Source of the DNA: Campylobacter mucosalis | GTDB lineage: Bacteria > Campylobacterota > Campylobacteria > Campylobacterales > Campylobacteraceae | Direction of reading: 5' to 3' | NCBI RefSeq assembly: GCF_013372205.1 | Contig: NZ_CP053831.1 | Coordinates: 1,240,001-1,304,000 of the forward strand | Length of the DNA: 64,000 nt | In this document: positions 36,349-45,636 of the stretch, in pieces | How positions within the stretch are numbered: position 1 is the stretch's first letter | Layout of the letters: each line of letters starts with the position of its first letter | The notes under the pieces: generated by a model | What the model was told of the DNA's origin: nothing | Database searches by the model: none | What the model saw: only the letters and a program-made list of their open reading frames with translations | Made by a program: the position numbers and the translations under genes

Positions 36349-37554
36349 ATGGCCGACATTGCCAAAATAATGCAAGAGATAAAACGTGGCGTTGCCGAGA
36401 TGATAGATGAAGAGCGTGTATTTAATCTTATTAAAAATTTCTATGAAAAAGGCGAAAATTTCTACGTAAAAGCTGGATTTGACCCAACAGCGCCTGATCT
36501 TCACTTAGGTCACTCTGTCGTGCTTACGAAAATGGCTTTTTTACAAAAGCACGGAGCGATTGTTCAGTTTTTAATAGGCGATTTTACAGGGCAAATTGGC
36601 GATCCATCAGGCAAATCAGCCACAAGAAAAAAGCTTGATAAAGAGCAGGTTTTAAAAAATGCAAAAACCTATGAGGAGCAAGTTTTTAAAATTTTAGATC
36701 CAGAAAAAACCATAATAATGTTTAACTCAAAATGGTGTAATGAGCTTGGTGCAGCTGGTATGATAGAGCTTACTAGCACATTTTCAGTTGCTAGAATGCT
36801 AGAACGCGATGACTTTGAGAAGCGATATAAGGCTGGAAATTCCATATCGATTAGCGAATTTATGTATCCGCTTTTACAAGGCTATGATAGCGTGGCAATG
36901 AAGTGTGATATTGAAATGGGCGGAACGGATCAGAAATTTAACCTTTTAATGGGTCGCACACTTCAAAGAATTTATAACACCGGCAAAGAACAAGCCGTGA
37001 TTATGATGCCACTTCTTGAGGGACTTGATGGGGTTAATAAGATGAGTAAGAGCCTAGGCAACTATATTGGTGTTACGGACGCAGCTAACGATATGTTTGC
37101 AAAAACACTAAGCATTTCAGATGAGCTTATGTGGCGTTGGTATGAGCTACTTAGCACAAAAACAAGCGATGAAATCTCAAAACTAAAAGAAGCTGTGACA
37201 AACGGCACTTATCACCCAAAAAAGGCAAAAGAGGATTTAGCTTTTGAGATAACAAAGCGTTATCACGGCCAAAATTTAGCAGAACTTGCATTAGCAGAGT
37301 TTAACAATATCCATGCCAAAAACGAGCTACCTACCGATATAGCCGAGTATGAGATGAACGCACCTGCTTGGATAGTTGAGGCTTTGGCATTTTGCAAACT
37401 ATGTCCTACAAACTCACAAGCACGTCGCGACATATCAGCAAACGCAGTAAGTATAGATCAGCAAAAGATAAACGACGAGCAGTTAAAATTAGAGGCTGGA
37501 GAATACGTTCTTCAAGTTGGCAAAAAGAAATTTGCAAGATTAAAGGTAAAATAA
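36349..37554 (+). CDS. tyrS: Tyrosyl-tRNA synthetase
   Basis: A 401-residue class I synthetase. The HIGH-type motif is PDLHLGHSVVL and the KMSKS-type motif is KMSKSLGNYIG; GGTDQKFNLLMGR is the third family signature. A C-terminal S4 domain (SQARRDISANAVSIDQQKI) follows. A normal AAGGAGAAAAA site precedes the ATG. The stop overlaps the next gene as TAATG. Confidence 0.97.
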   Translation: MADIAKIMQEIKRGVAEMIDEERVFNLIKNFYEKGENFYVKAGFDPTAPDLHLGHSVVLTKMAFLQKHGAIVQFLIGDFTGQIGDPSGKSATRKKLDKEQVLKNAKTYEEQVFKILDPEKTIIMFNSKWCNELGAAGMIELTSTFSVARMLERDDFEKRYKAGNSISISEFMYPLLQGYDSVAMKCDIEMGGTDQKFNLLMGRTLQRIYNTGKEQAVIMMPLLEGLDGVNKMSKSLGNYIGVTDAANDMFAKTLSISDELMWRWYELLSTKTSDEISKLKEAVTNGTYHPKKAKEDLAFEITKRYHGQNLAELALAEFNNIHAKNELPTDIAEYEMNAPAWIVEALAFCKLCPTNSQARRDISANAVSIDQQKINDEQLKLEAGEYVLQVGKKKFARLKVK

Positions 37555-38645
37555 TGAAACCTGTAAAAATAGGACAATACGAACTGGCAATACCGATAAT
37601 TCAAGGCGGTATGGGGCTTGGCATAAGCTGGGATAAACTAGCCTCAGCTGTAAGCCTTGAGGGGGCTTTGGGTGTTATAAGCTCGGTTGGAACCGGCCAT
37701 TATGAAAATCGCTCACACATAGCAAAAGAGCTAAACTCAAAACCACTTGGCAGTGAAAATTTCTACTCTACAGCTGGACTAAAAGCAATTATTGATAACG
37801 CACGAAAAGTATGTGGCGACCTTCCGCTTGGCGTAAATATAATGTATGCTGCAAACGACTACGCAAGAGTCGTAAAAGACGCTTGTGAAGCAGGTTTTAA
37901 TATCATTATCTCAGGTGCTGGACTTCCTACAAACTTGCCAGAATTTACTCAAAATTTCAAACACGTAGCACTAGTTCCTATCGTAAGTTCAGCAAAAGCT
38001 CTAAAAATCATCTGCAAACGCTGGAGCCAAAGATATGATAGACTTCCTGACGCTGTTGTTCTTGAAGGGCCATTAAGTGGCGGACATCAAGGTTTTACAT
38101 ACGAGCAGTGCCTAGATCCTGAGTATCAACTAGAAAAGCTAATACCGCTAGTAAAAGAGGAGATAAAGCAGTGGGGTGACTTCCCGCTATTTGCAGCTGG
38201 TGGAATTTGGGATAAAAACGATATTCAAAAGGCTATGAGCCTAGGAGCAGATGGCGTTCAAATGGGAACTCGCTTCATAGGTACACACGAGTGTGACGCT
38301 CACGAAAATTTAAAACAGATGTTAATAGAGGCAAACCAAAGCGATATAGAGCTTATAAAAAGCCCAGTTGGCTATCCAGCACGTGGGATAAAGACAAATT
38401 TATTTAAACTAATCGAGCAAAAAATCGCCCCTAAAATCCAATGCATAAGCAACTGCGTAGCACCTTGCGGTCGCGGAAAAGAAGCAAAAGAGGTCGGCTA
38501 CTGCATAGCTGATAGGCTCTATGACGCATTTGCTGGAGTAAAGGAAACTGGACTATTTTTTACCGGTGCAAACGGATATAAACTAAAAGAGATAATAAGC
38601 GTAAAAGAGCTTATTAAAAAACTGGTAAATGGCGAAAATGACTAG
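37554..38645 (+). CDS. Nitronate monooxygenase-family FMN protein
   Basis: A 363-residue TIM-barrel flavoprotein of the NMO/enoyl-reductase-like family. IPIIQGGMGLGIS at the N-terminus, the LGVNIMYA strand, SGAGLP and GADGVQMGTRF are characteristic, as is GGHQG with the conserved His. NMOs oxidise nitronates such as propionate 3-nitronate, but many homologues act on unknown substrates. A cysteine-bearing tail (CISNCVAPCGRGKEAKEVGYC) is notable and might bind metal. Placement between tyrS and amiA is conserved in Campylobacter. Confidence 0.88.
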   Translation: MKPVKIGQYELAIPIIQGGMGLGISWDKLASAVSLEGALGVISSVGTGHYENRSHIAKELNSKPLGSENFYSTAGLKAIIDNARKVCGDLPLGVNIMYAANDYARVVKDACEAGFNIIISGAGLPTNLPEFTQNFKHVALVPIVSSAKALKIICKRWSQRYDRLPDAVVLEGPLSGGHQGFTYEQCLDPEYQLEKLIPLVKEEIKQWGDFPLFAAGGIWDKNDIQKAMSLGADGVQMGTRFIGTHECDAHENLKQMLIEANQSDIELIKSPVGYPARGIKTNLFKLIEQKIAPKIQCISNCVAPCGRGKEAKEVGYCIADRLYDAFAGVKETGLFFTGANGYKLKEIISVKELIKKLVNGEND

Positions 38646-40014
38646 AATTTTCGCCCTACTTCTGTTTGCCATTTCGCTCTTTGCAAACCCAGTCATACAA
38701 AAATTTGATAACACATTTGCAAATACCTCACAAGCTGTAAAATCAAAACTACACAATGAGCTAAAAAAGCTCTACGCAACCTCTATCATAAAAAACGATA
38801 CAAGCTTACAAACCCAAGTCCTAACACGCCTAGCAAAGAGTGCAAAAGAGCTCGGATTAAACTACGTTGGGTATGAAAACGATCTTAAAAATTTAAATAA
38901 AAATAGCCCACAAAAAGCAAAAACGCAACAGCAAAACAGCACAAGATATATCCTAAGTGCCACAAAAACGCAAAATTCGCTAACCCTTAAGCTAAGCACT
39001 CCAGCACAAGCTAGTGATATAAAAATACACTCTCTAAATCAAAACGGCACATATAAAAATTTCATAGATATAAAGGGTGTATTAAACGGCAAGAGCCTTA
39101 CGTATAACGACTTTTTAGCAGATCAAATTCGTATCTATCAGTTTGATAAGCAAACTACAAGAGTTATGTTTGTAAGTAAAAAACAAGGAAATTTAGATGC
39201 TAAAATTTCTGATAATTTTTTAATCTTAAGCTTTAAAAATTTCATAAACAAAGAGAGTGTAAGCCAGGGTGTCAAAAAAGAGCAAAAACAACCAAAAGAG
39301 CCTTCAAAATTTACACCAACCTACAAAAAAATAGAGCAAAAAACCATAGTGATCGACCCTGGTCACGGAGGCACTGACCCAGGTGCCATAAACGGCAAGT
39401 ATCAAGAAAAAGTTGCCGTGCTAGAAATATCAAAAAAGCTTGGTAATGAGCTAAAAAAGCGTGGTCATAAGATTTACTACACAAGAAGCGATGATAAATT
39501 TATAAATTTAAGAGCCAGGACAAAATATGCAAATGACAAATTTGCAGATCTTTTCATCTCAGTTCATGCAAACGCCGCCCCAAATAAAGAAAAAGCAAAG
39601 AGTATGCAAGGAGTTGAAACATTTTTCTTATCTCCTGCTAGAAGTGAGCGTAGCAAAAATGCTGCTGCCTTAGAGAACAAATCAGACATTGAAGAGATGA
39701 ACTACTTTTCGCAGCAGACATTTTTAAATTTCTTAAATCGCGAAAAGATAATCGCCTCAAACAAACTAGCCATTGATATCCAAAGAAACGTGTTATCAAA
39801 TATCAAGAAAAAATATACAAGCGTAAGCGACGGAGGGGTTAGAGAGGCACCATTTTGGGTGCTTGTAGGTGCTTTAATGCCCGCGATTTTAGTTGAAATA
39901 GGCTATATAACGCACCCAGTTGAAGGTCCTAGGCTATTTGAAAGCACATATCAAGACGCTATGGCAAAGGGCATAGCAGACGGTATCGAGCAATACCTTA
40001 AAAACAATAGATGA
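38629..40014 (+). CDS. N-acetylmuramoyl-L-alanine amidase AmiA/AmiC type
   Basis: A 461-residue exported amidase that cuts the stem peptide from MurNAc, helping daughter-cell separation. A signal peptide covers about 1-20. An AMIN-like beta domain lies in the middle (about 95-205), then the Amidase_3 domain with VIDPGHGGTDPGA (zinc His) near 240, ISVHANAA and ILVEIGYITH with the catalytic Glu near 421. The ATG at 38629 overlaps the previous gene; an ATG at 38638 is an alternative. FtsEX and an EnvC-like activator lie upstream in the same run. Confidence 0.93.
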   Translation: MAKMTRIFALLLFAISLFANPVIQKFDNTFANTSQAVKSKLHNELKKLYATSIIKNDTSLQTQVLTRLAKSAKELGLNYVGYENDLKNLNKNSPQKAKTQQQNSTRYILSATKTQNSLTLKLSTPAQASDIKIHSLNQNGTYKNFIDIKGVLNGKSLTYNDFLADQIRIYQFDKQTTRVMFVSKKQGNLDAKISDNFLILSFKNFINKESVSQGVKKEQKQPKEPSKFTPTYKKIEQKTIVIDPGHGGTDPGAINGKYQEKVAVLEISKKLGNELKKRGHKIYYTRSDDKFINLRARTKYANDKFADLFISVHANAAPNKEKAKSMQGVETFFLSPARSERSKNAAALENKSDIEEMNYFSQQTFLNFLNREKIIASNKLAIDIQRNVLSNIKKKYTSVSDGGVREAPFWVLVGALMPAILVEIGYITHPVEGPRLFESTYQDAMAKGIADGIEQYLKNNR

Positions 40015-41861
40015 AAAGTGTAAATTTAAGCTTTAAAGACGACATAGCCTATAGCCAAAATTTTGACGACATCTACTTTAATACAGATGAACCACAAAAA
40101 GAGAGCGAGTATGTTTTTGCAAGTGCGATAGATGAAATTTGGCACAAACAGCAAAGCTTTATAGTCGCAGAAACCGGCTTTGGTGCTGGACTAAATTTCA
40201 TCACACTTGCTAAAAAATTTAAAAATAGTAATAAAAAACTACACTTTGTTAGCATTGAGGGCTATCCACTAAGCAAAGATGAGTTGTCACTAATTTATGC
40301 AAAACTTGGGATTTACAAACAAGAGAGTAAAAGGCTAATCTCCATATTTCCGCCACGGATTAACGGCATACATAGGATTGAGTTTGCACCAAATATCACG
40401 CTTGATCTGTGCTTTGGCGAGGTTACAAATATGATAGCTGAGCTTGATTTTAAGGCAGATATTTGGTTTTTAGACGGCTTTGCCCCAAGTAAAAATGAAG
40501 CGATGTGGAGCGAGGAAATTTTTAACCACATATCAAGGCTCACACGCATTAACGGCATTGCTAGGACATACTCTTGCGCTAAAATCGTAAGAGAGAATTT
40601 CGCAAAAGCTGGATTTTTACTAGAACTAAGAGCAGGATATGGCAAAAAACGCCAAATGAGCCACGCAATCTTACAAGAGTCACAAGAGTGCGAAAAACAG
40701 GGGTATTTTGCAAGAGCAACAACCACGACAGATAAAAAAGATGTGCTAATAATAGGTGCTGGAGTGGCTGGAGTGGCAAGTGCGTTTGAGCTACAAAATT
40801 TAGGCTATAACGTAACGATAGCCGAAAAAATGGATAAAGTTGCCACAAACGGCTCTAGTAATCACTGCGGAATTTTAATACCGCTTATCACAAAACCAGA
40901 CGTATTGCTTGGCAAAATGCACATAAATGCGTTCTTACAAGCTGTAAATTTTTATAAAAACAATCTAAGCAAAACATACATAAATTTCAGCGGTGCTTAC
41001 GAATACGCCTTTGATGATGAGCTTTTTAAAAGGTATTTTTCACACGAGGGCATAAGCGATGAAATTTTTGACTTTTACAGAGAAAATTTGCCCTATCCTG
41101 CAGTTTTTGTTAAACACGGAGCATACGCAAGACCTGCTAAAATTTGTCAAAAAATAGCAAGTGACTTAAATGTTATTACAAATTTTTGCTATCAAAGCCA
41201 CAAACACCTAAAAAACGGCAAAATCAGCGTGAAATTTGCAAACAAAAAAGAGATAAAAACAGATATTTTAATCTTTGCTACAGGCAGTCAAAGCACTGAA
41301 ATTTTTAAAAATTTGCCAATAAGCTTTGTAAGGGGTCAAGTCACACACATAGCTAAAATAGGCGACATTAAATATCCACAAAGTGCCAAAGGCTACATAA
41401 CACCGCTTGTAAAAGATAGGCACGTCGTAGGTGCTACATACTCAAGGAATGAAAATTTCAGCCAAGCAAGAGCTGGCGATGATGTAGAAAATTTACAAAA
41501 AATAAGTGAGTTTATAGATATAAACAAAGCAGAAATTTTAGACTCTCACGTTGCATACAGGGGTTATAGTAGCGATAGATTCCCAATTATCGGTGCTTTG
41601 CACGATGAGGAGTTTTACAAACAAACTTACGACAATCTATTTTGGAGCAAAAACAGAGGCGTAAGCAAAAAAGCAAAATACGAACCAAACGTGTTTTTAA
41701 ACATAGCTCACGGCTCACGCGGTCTTGGCACAGCCATACTTGGCGCTAAACTCATAGCAGATCTTATAGCATCGCGTCCATTATGTATAGAAAAGAGCCT
41801 ATTTAACGAGCTTCACAGTGCAAGATTTTTAATAAGAAAGTTAAAAAAGGGGATAAAATAA
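40011..41861 (+). CDS. mnmC: Bifunctional tRNA modification enzyme MnmC
   Basis: A 616-residue fusion of an N-terminal methyltransferase (MnmC2, with FIVAETGFGAGLNFITLA and the WFLDGFAPSKNEAMW motif) and a C-terminal FAD oxidase (MnmC1, with VLIIGAGVAGVASAFELQNLGYNVTIAE at about 244-272). Together they finish mnm5s2U34 of certain tRNAs. Its ATG overlaps the amidase stop by four bases. It ends the long plus-strand run that started at 27207, and a bidirectional hairpin follows. Confidence 0.95.
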   Translation: MKSVNLSFKDDIAYSQNFDDIYFNTDEPQKESEYVFASAIDEIWHKQQSFIVAETGFGAGLNFITLAKKFKNSNKKLHFVSIEGYPLSKDELSLIYAKLGIYKQESKRLISIFPPRINGIHRIEFAPNITLDLCFGEVTNMIAELDFKADIWFLDGFAPSKNEAMWSEEIFNHISRLTRINGIARTYSCAKIVRENFAKAGFLLELRAGYGKKRQMSHAILQESQECEKQGYFARATTTTDKKDVLIIGAGVAGVASAFELQNLGYNVTIAEKMDKVATNGSSNHCGILIPLITKPDVLLGKMHINAFLQAVNFYKNNLSKTYINFSGAYEYAFDDELFKRYFSHEGISDEIFDFYRENLPYPAVFVKHGAYARPAKICQKIASDLNVITNFCYQSHKHLKNGKISVKFANKKEIKTDILIFATGSQSTEIFKNLPISFVRGQVTHIAKIGDIKYPQSAKGYITPLVKDRHVVGATYSRNENFSQARAGDDVENLQKISEFIDINKAEILDSHVAYRGYSSDRFPIIGALHDEEFYKQTYDNLFWSKNRGVSKKAKYEPNVFLNIAHGSRGLGTAILGAKLIADLIASRPLCIEKSLFNELHSARFLIRKLKKGIK

Positions 41862-41887
41862 ATTTTGTGGTTTTACCCACAAAATTT
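41860..41887. terminator. Bidirectional terminator between mnmC and the universal stress protein gene
   Basis: AAATTTTGTGG and CCACAAAATTT pair perfectly over 11 positions around a six-base loop, filling the whole 25-base gap between convergent genes and reaching the last bases of both stop codons. Confidence 0.65.
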
Positions 41888-42735
41888 TACATAAACACCG
41901 GTATATGCGTATGCTCTAAGAAAAATCTTGACGTGCCACCAAGAACCATTTCACGCAACCCATTTTCGCCGTGACGACCAGCTACAATAAGATCAAATTT
42001 GCCGTCCGTTGCTGCCTTTAAAAGCGCAACACCAGGTATAGACGTGGTATCTATAACCTCAAAAGTAGCGTTTATATCGTGGGCTTTTAGGTATTTTTCA
42101 AGTCCATTTTTATTAGCCTCGACATCATCCCCTAAAGAGGCACGAGATGTTATACAATGAACCCTTTTTGCCTGTTTTAAAAGCGGTATTGAGCTAGTTA
42201 AGGCACGTGAGCTTTGTGGTGTTCCAGTCCAGCTTATGAGTATGTCATTTGGCTCAAATTTCTCTAAATTACGCGGTATGACAACAACATTTTTGCCACT
42301 TTTCATAACAGCAGACTCAAATGTGCCCGTTATCTTGCCATTTAGCGGAACAGCAGCCACGACCATATCATAAAATTTGCTCTCGCACTCAACTATAGCA
42401 CTTCTTTTGCCATCTCTAACTAAAAAACTAGCACTCGCCTTACCCTCAATCAAATCATCGCTTACATCAATTCCAAGCTGTTTACAAGAGGTGTCAAAAT
42501 ACTCTTTGTGTTTACTATGCTCCTCTGCTATCTCAGCCTTTGCAGATTTTAAAAATTCCTCAAACAAAACACCACCACGTAGCGTCATTTTCATATTATA
42601 AACAATGCTTGGATCAAGCTGACAAGTGAGTATGTCAACGTGAGTTTTAAACCACTTTGCAACAAGCAAAGCACCATAAATTCTAGGTGCTACGTCATCT
42701 CCAGCACCTATTGGAAAAAGAATCTTTTTAACCAT
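41887..42735 (-). CDS. Universal stress protein (UspA) family
   Basis: About 282 residues from the ATG at 42735, which follows AAGGAG; an upstream ATG at 42753 lacks a site. The protein shows one clear C-terminal USP half with the nucleotide-site-like segment DLIVAGRHGENGLREMVLGGTSRFFLEHTHIPV. The N-terminal half starts VKKILFPIGAGDDVAPRI and appears to be a diverged second copy. USP proteins bind ATP or AMP and help survival under stress; nothing here defines the signal. It is downstream of pnp with an 11-base gap. Confidence 0.85.
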   Translation of the reverse strand: MVKKILFPIGAGDDVAPRIYGALLVAKWFKTHVDILTCQLDPSIVYNMKMTLRGGVLFEEFLKSAKAEIAEEHSKHKEYFDTSCKQLGIDVSDDLIEGKASASFLVRDGKRSAIVECESKFYDMVVAAVPLNGKITGTFESAVMKSGKNVVVIPRNLEKFEPNDILISWTGTPQSSRALTSSIPLLKQAKRVHCITSRASLGDDVEANKNGLEKYLKAHDINATFEVIDTTSIPGVALLKAATDGKFDLIVAGRHGENGLREMVLGGTSRFFLEHTHIPVFM

Positions 42736-42745
42736 TTTTATCTCC

Positions 42746-44932
42746 TTACTCAACTAAAGAAAGTGAAATTTTATTACCTTTTTGCTCCGCTACCACAACC
42801 CTAACTCGCTCTCCAACGCTTAGTGGTGTCTTTACTTTTGAGATATGAAGAAGCCCGTCAACGCCATCTTTTAGCTCTACAAACACGCCAAAATCAACCA
42901 CGCTTTTTACAACACCTTCAAATTCGTCGCCGATGTTAAACGTTGGCTTTGGCTTGTGATCTTTTTTATCGTGTCGTTTGCCAAATTTACTGTTCTCTTT
43001 TGATGTTATAGCGATGATATAATCCTTTGCTGCATCTACGTTTTTCTTGGCTCCTCCAGCGATTTTAACCTCGCCCTTTTCTCTATCAAGATCAATTGAA
43101 ACTTCAAATTTTTCGATTATCTCTTTTATAGTTTTGCCAGCTTGTCCGATGATATCAACTATCTTGCTTGGATCTATGCTAAATAGCTCTAGTTTTGGCA
43201 ACACATCGTCATTTACCTGTATATTAGCATTTGCTTGTTCCATTAAATTTAAAATATGAGCTCTACCGCGTTTTGCTTGTTCTAACGCCTCTTTTAACAC
43301 CTCAAGACTTATACCGCCTAGCTTTATATCCATTTGAAGTGCTGTTATACCATCAAGCGTTCCTGCAACTTTAAAGTCCATATCGCCATCGTGGTCCTCA
43401 AGTCCCATTATATCGCTTAAAACAGCGTGTTTATCGCCCTCAAACACCAAACCCATTGCTATACCGGCTACTAATTTTGGCGTATCAACACCAGCCGCCC
43501 TAAGTGCCAAAGCACCACCACAAACACTAGCCATTGAGCTTGAGCCGTTGCTTTCTAAAATTTCAGAAACAAGGCGGATTGTATAAGGTGAGTTTATCTC
43601 AACGCTTGGAGAGAGTGCTCTTTTAGCAAGATTTCCGTGTCCAAGCTCACGTCTGCCTGGTGCCTTTATAGGACTTGCCTCGCCAACGCTAAAGCCAGGG
43701 AAGTTGTAATTAAACATAAATTTCTCGCTCAAAGCACCCTTTTCAGTAAGCACATCATACATCTGTGCGTCGCTATCAGTTCCAAGTGTGGCTACGACTA
43801 ACGCCTGTGTTTGACCACGAGTAAAAAGACAGCTTCCGTGGGCGTTTGGCAAAATGTTTGTCTCTATGCTAATAGGGCGAATTTCATCTAGTTTTCTGCC
43901 GTCAGCCCTAACTCTTTCGTTTATTATCTGTTCTCTAACAATACGTTTTTTATACTTGCCAAGCACGTTTGATATGACATTCGCGTCCCAACCCTCATCT
44001 TTGGCGATATCGTCATCTAAAATTTGCTTTGCTATTTTATTTAGCTCACTTGCACGTTCGCTTTTTGCCATTTGGTTAATGGCGTTTTTGACATCATTTT
44101 TGTAAAATTTATCGATATAAACAGCGATATTTTCGTTTTCTATTTCTGGTTTTAGCTCCAAATTTGCATCAGGTTTTCTATGATTGCCAAACGCCTCTTC
44201 ATAGGCATTTGAGCCACGAAGTATTGCCTTACTCGCAAAATCTATCGCCTCTATCATAAGATCTTCACTAAACTCATTCATACTTTGTGTAGCCACATCA
44301 GCAAAAGCCACGTCTATCACAGGATCTACAACTGGCATAGGCATTGAGATCTCTTTTGCTTGTGCAATGCTTCTCATCTCTATCATTAAAAGTTCATCTT
44401 TTGTACCAGCAACATATAGATCAAGTCCACTCTGCTTTAGCTCACTATTGCTTGGATTTATTACAAATTTATTGTCTATATATCCAACTCTCACACCGCA
44501 AACTGGGCGATTTACAGGGATATCGCTAAGATAAAGTGCCGCACTTGCAGCATTTAGGCTAACAACTTGCAAATCAACTTCAGGGTCTGCTGAAAGCACC
44601 AACACAACAATTTGCGTTGGGTAAGCATAACCTTTTGGAAACAGCGGTCTAAGTGATCTATCGATGATACGAGCGGTTAGGGTTTCAAAATCTCCAGGCT
44701 TTGTTTCGCGTTTTACATAACCGCCTGGAATTCTACCTGCGGCGTAACTTTTCTCAAGATACTGAACGGTTAAAGGTAAAAAATCCTCCTCAACCTGCGT
44801 ATCTTCACGTGCCACGGTGGCTAATATAACGGTGTTTTTAACACGCAAAAGCACGGCACCTGCTGCCTGTTTTGCAACCTTGTTTAAATCAAAAATTTGG
44901 GTTTGGTTATTTACTTCTATGCTGTATTGCAT
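42746..44932 (-). CDS. pnp: Polyribonucleotide nucleotidyltransferase (PNPase)
   Basis: A 728-residue 3'-5' phosphorolytic exoribonuclease. Two RNase PH domains flank a helical region; [26 protein letters not shown] and the second-core [29 protein letters not shown] segment are diagnostic. KH ([15 protein letters not shown], near 570) and S1 ([23 protein letters not shown], near 650-728) domains end the protein. The start overlaps the preceding PRTase-like gene by one base. Confidence 0.97.
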   Translation of the reverse strand: MQYSIEVNNQTQIFDLNKVAKQAAGAVLLRVKNTVILATVAREDTQVEEDFLPLTVQYLEKSYAAGRIPGGYVKRETKPGDFETLTARIIDRSLRPLFPKGYAYPTQIVVLVLSADPEVDLQVVSLNAASAALYLSDIPVNRPVCGVRVGYIDNKFVINPSNSELKQSGLDLYVAGTKDELLMIEMRSIAQAKEISMPMPVVDPVIDVAFADVATQSMNEFSEDLMIEAIDFASKAILRGSNAYEEAFGNHRKPDANLELKPEIENENIAVYIDKFYKNDVKNAINQMAKSERASELNKIAKQILDDDIAKDEGWDANVISNVLGKYKKRIVREQIINERVRADGRKLDEIRPISIETNILPNAHGSCLFTRGQTQALVVATLGTDSDAQMYDVLTEKGALSEKFMFNYNFPGFSVGEASPIKAPGRRELGHGNLAKRALSPSVEINSPYTIRLVSEILESNGSSSMASVCGGALALRAAGVDTPKLVAGIAMGLVFEGDKHAVLSDIMGLEDHDGDMDFKVAGTLDGITALQMDIKLGGISLEVLKEALEQAKRGRAHILNLMEQANANIQVNDDVLPKLELFSIDPSKIVDIIGQAGKTIKEIIEKFEVSIDLDREKGEVKIAGGAKKNVDAAKDYIIAITSKENSKFGKRHDKKDHKPKPTFNIGDEFEGVVKSVVDFGVFVELKDGVDGLLHISKVKTPLSVGERVRVVVAEQKGNKISLSLVE

Positions 44933-45636
44933 TACTCTTCATCTCCTTGCTGTTGTTTTTGTAGTGGTAAGTATTTAGGGCTATCTTCTAAGATTGACAT
45001 TATGCACTCGGTGGTGGTTTCTAGCTTCTCTTCATAGTAGCTATCAACATCGATGAAATTTACTATCTTATCTACTGCATAAATTTCATCAACAATCTCG
45101 CCAAGCACCACAGCAACATCTTGTGCTATGACTGGCGTTGCGTAGCTTATGGTTTTAGCGCCTAAATTTATTAGTGTTTTGATACAAACTAATGCAGTAA
45201 GTCCGGTTTCACAACCCTCATCTACTAGCAGTATATTTCTATCATCAAGTTTTTCTTTTCCTATTAGATTGCCTTTTCTAAATTTGTATATATTTTTTAG
45301 AATTTTCTCCTCATATTTTCTGTGTGCCTCTCCGTAAACAAAGTCATAGCTTATCCCAAATGCCCTTATTAACGCGTCATTTAGCACTATCTCCTCTGTT
45401 TCGCTTACGACTGCTATGTTACACTCAGCATTGTTTGGCGCTGGTATAGGCTCACAAAATAGCATTTCGTAGTTTAAACCAAGCCTTAAGCAAAGCTCAT
45501 CAGCCATAATAACAGACTCCAAAGATGGACAAATCACTAGAGTTTTTCTATCTAGCAACTCCTTTTTAGGCAAAATTTCAAATAACTTTGTGGCTGCGTC
45601 AAGCTGGTTTTTAAATTTTATCGTATTTTCTATCAT
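44932..45636 (-). CDS. Phosphoribosyltransferase-like protein
   Basis: A 234-residue protein with a type I PRTase fold inferred from [27 protein letters not shown], which fits the PRPP loop (V-V-D-D/E-x-x-x-T-G). Relatives next to pnp or lptD in Campylobacterota are annotated only as phosphoribosyltransferase-domain proteins. The loop has Glu and Cys where most enzymes have Asp and Gly-Ile, so the substrate is unknown. It overlaps lptD by four bases and pnp by one. Confidence 0.78.
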   Translation of the reverse strand: MIENTIKFKNQLDAATKLFEILPKKELLDRKTLVICPSLESVIMADELCLRLGLNYEMLFCEPIPAPNNAECNIAVVSETEEIVLNDALIRAFGISYDFVYGEAHRKYEEKILKNIYKFRKGNLIGKEKLDDRNILLVDEGCETGLTALVCIKTLINLGAKTISYATPVIAQDVAVVLGEIVDEIYAVDKIVNFIDVDSYYEEKLETTTECIMSILEDSPKYLPLQKQQQGDEE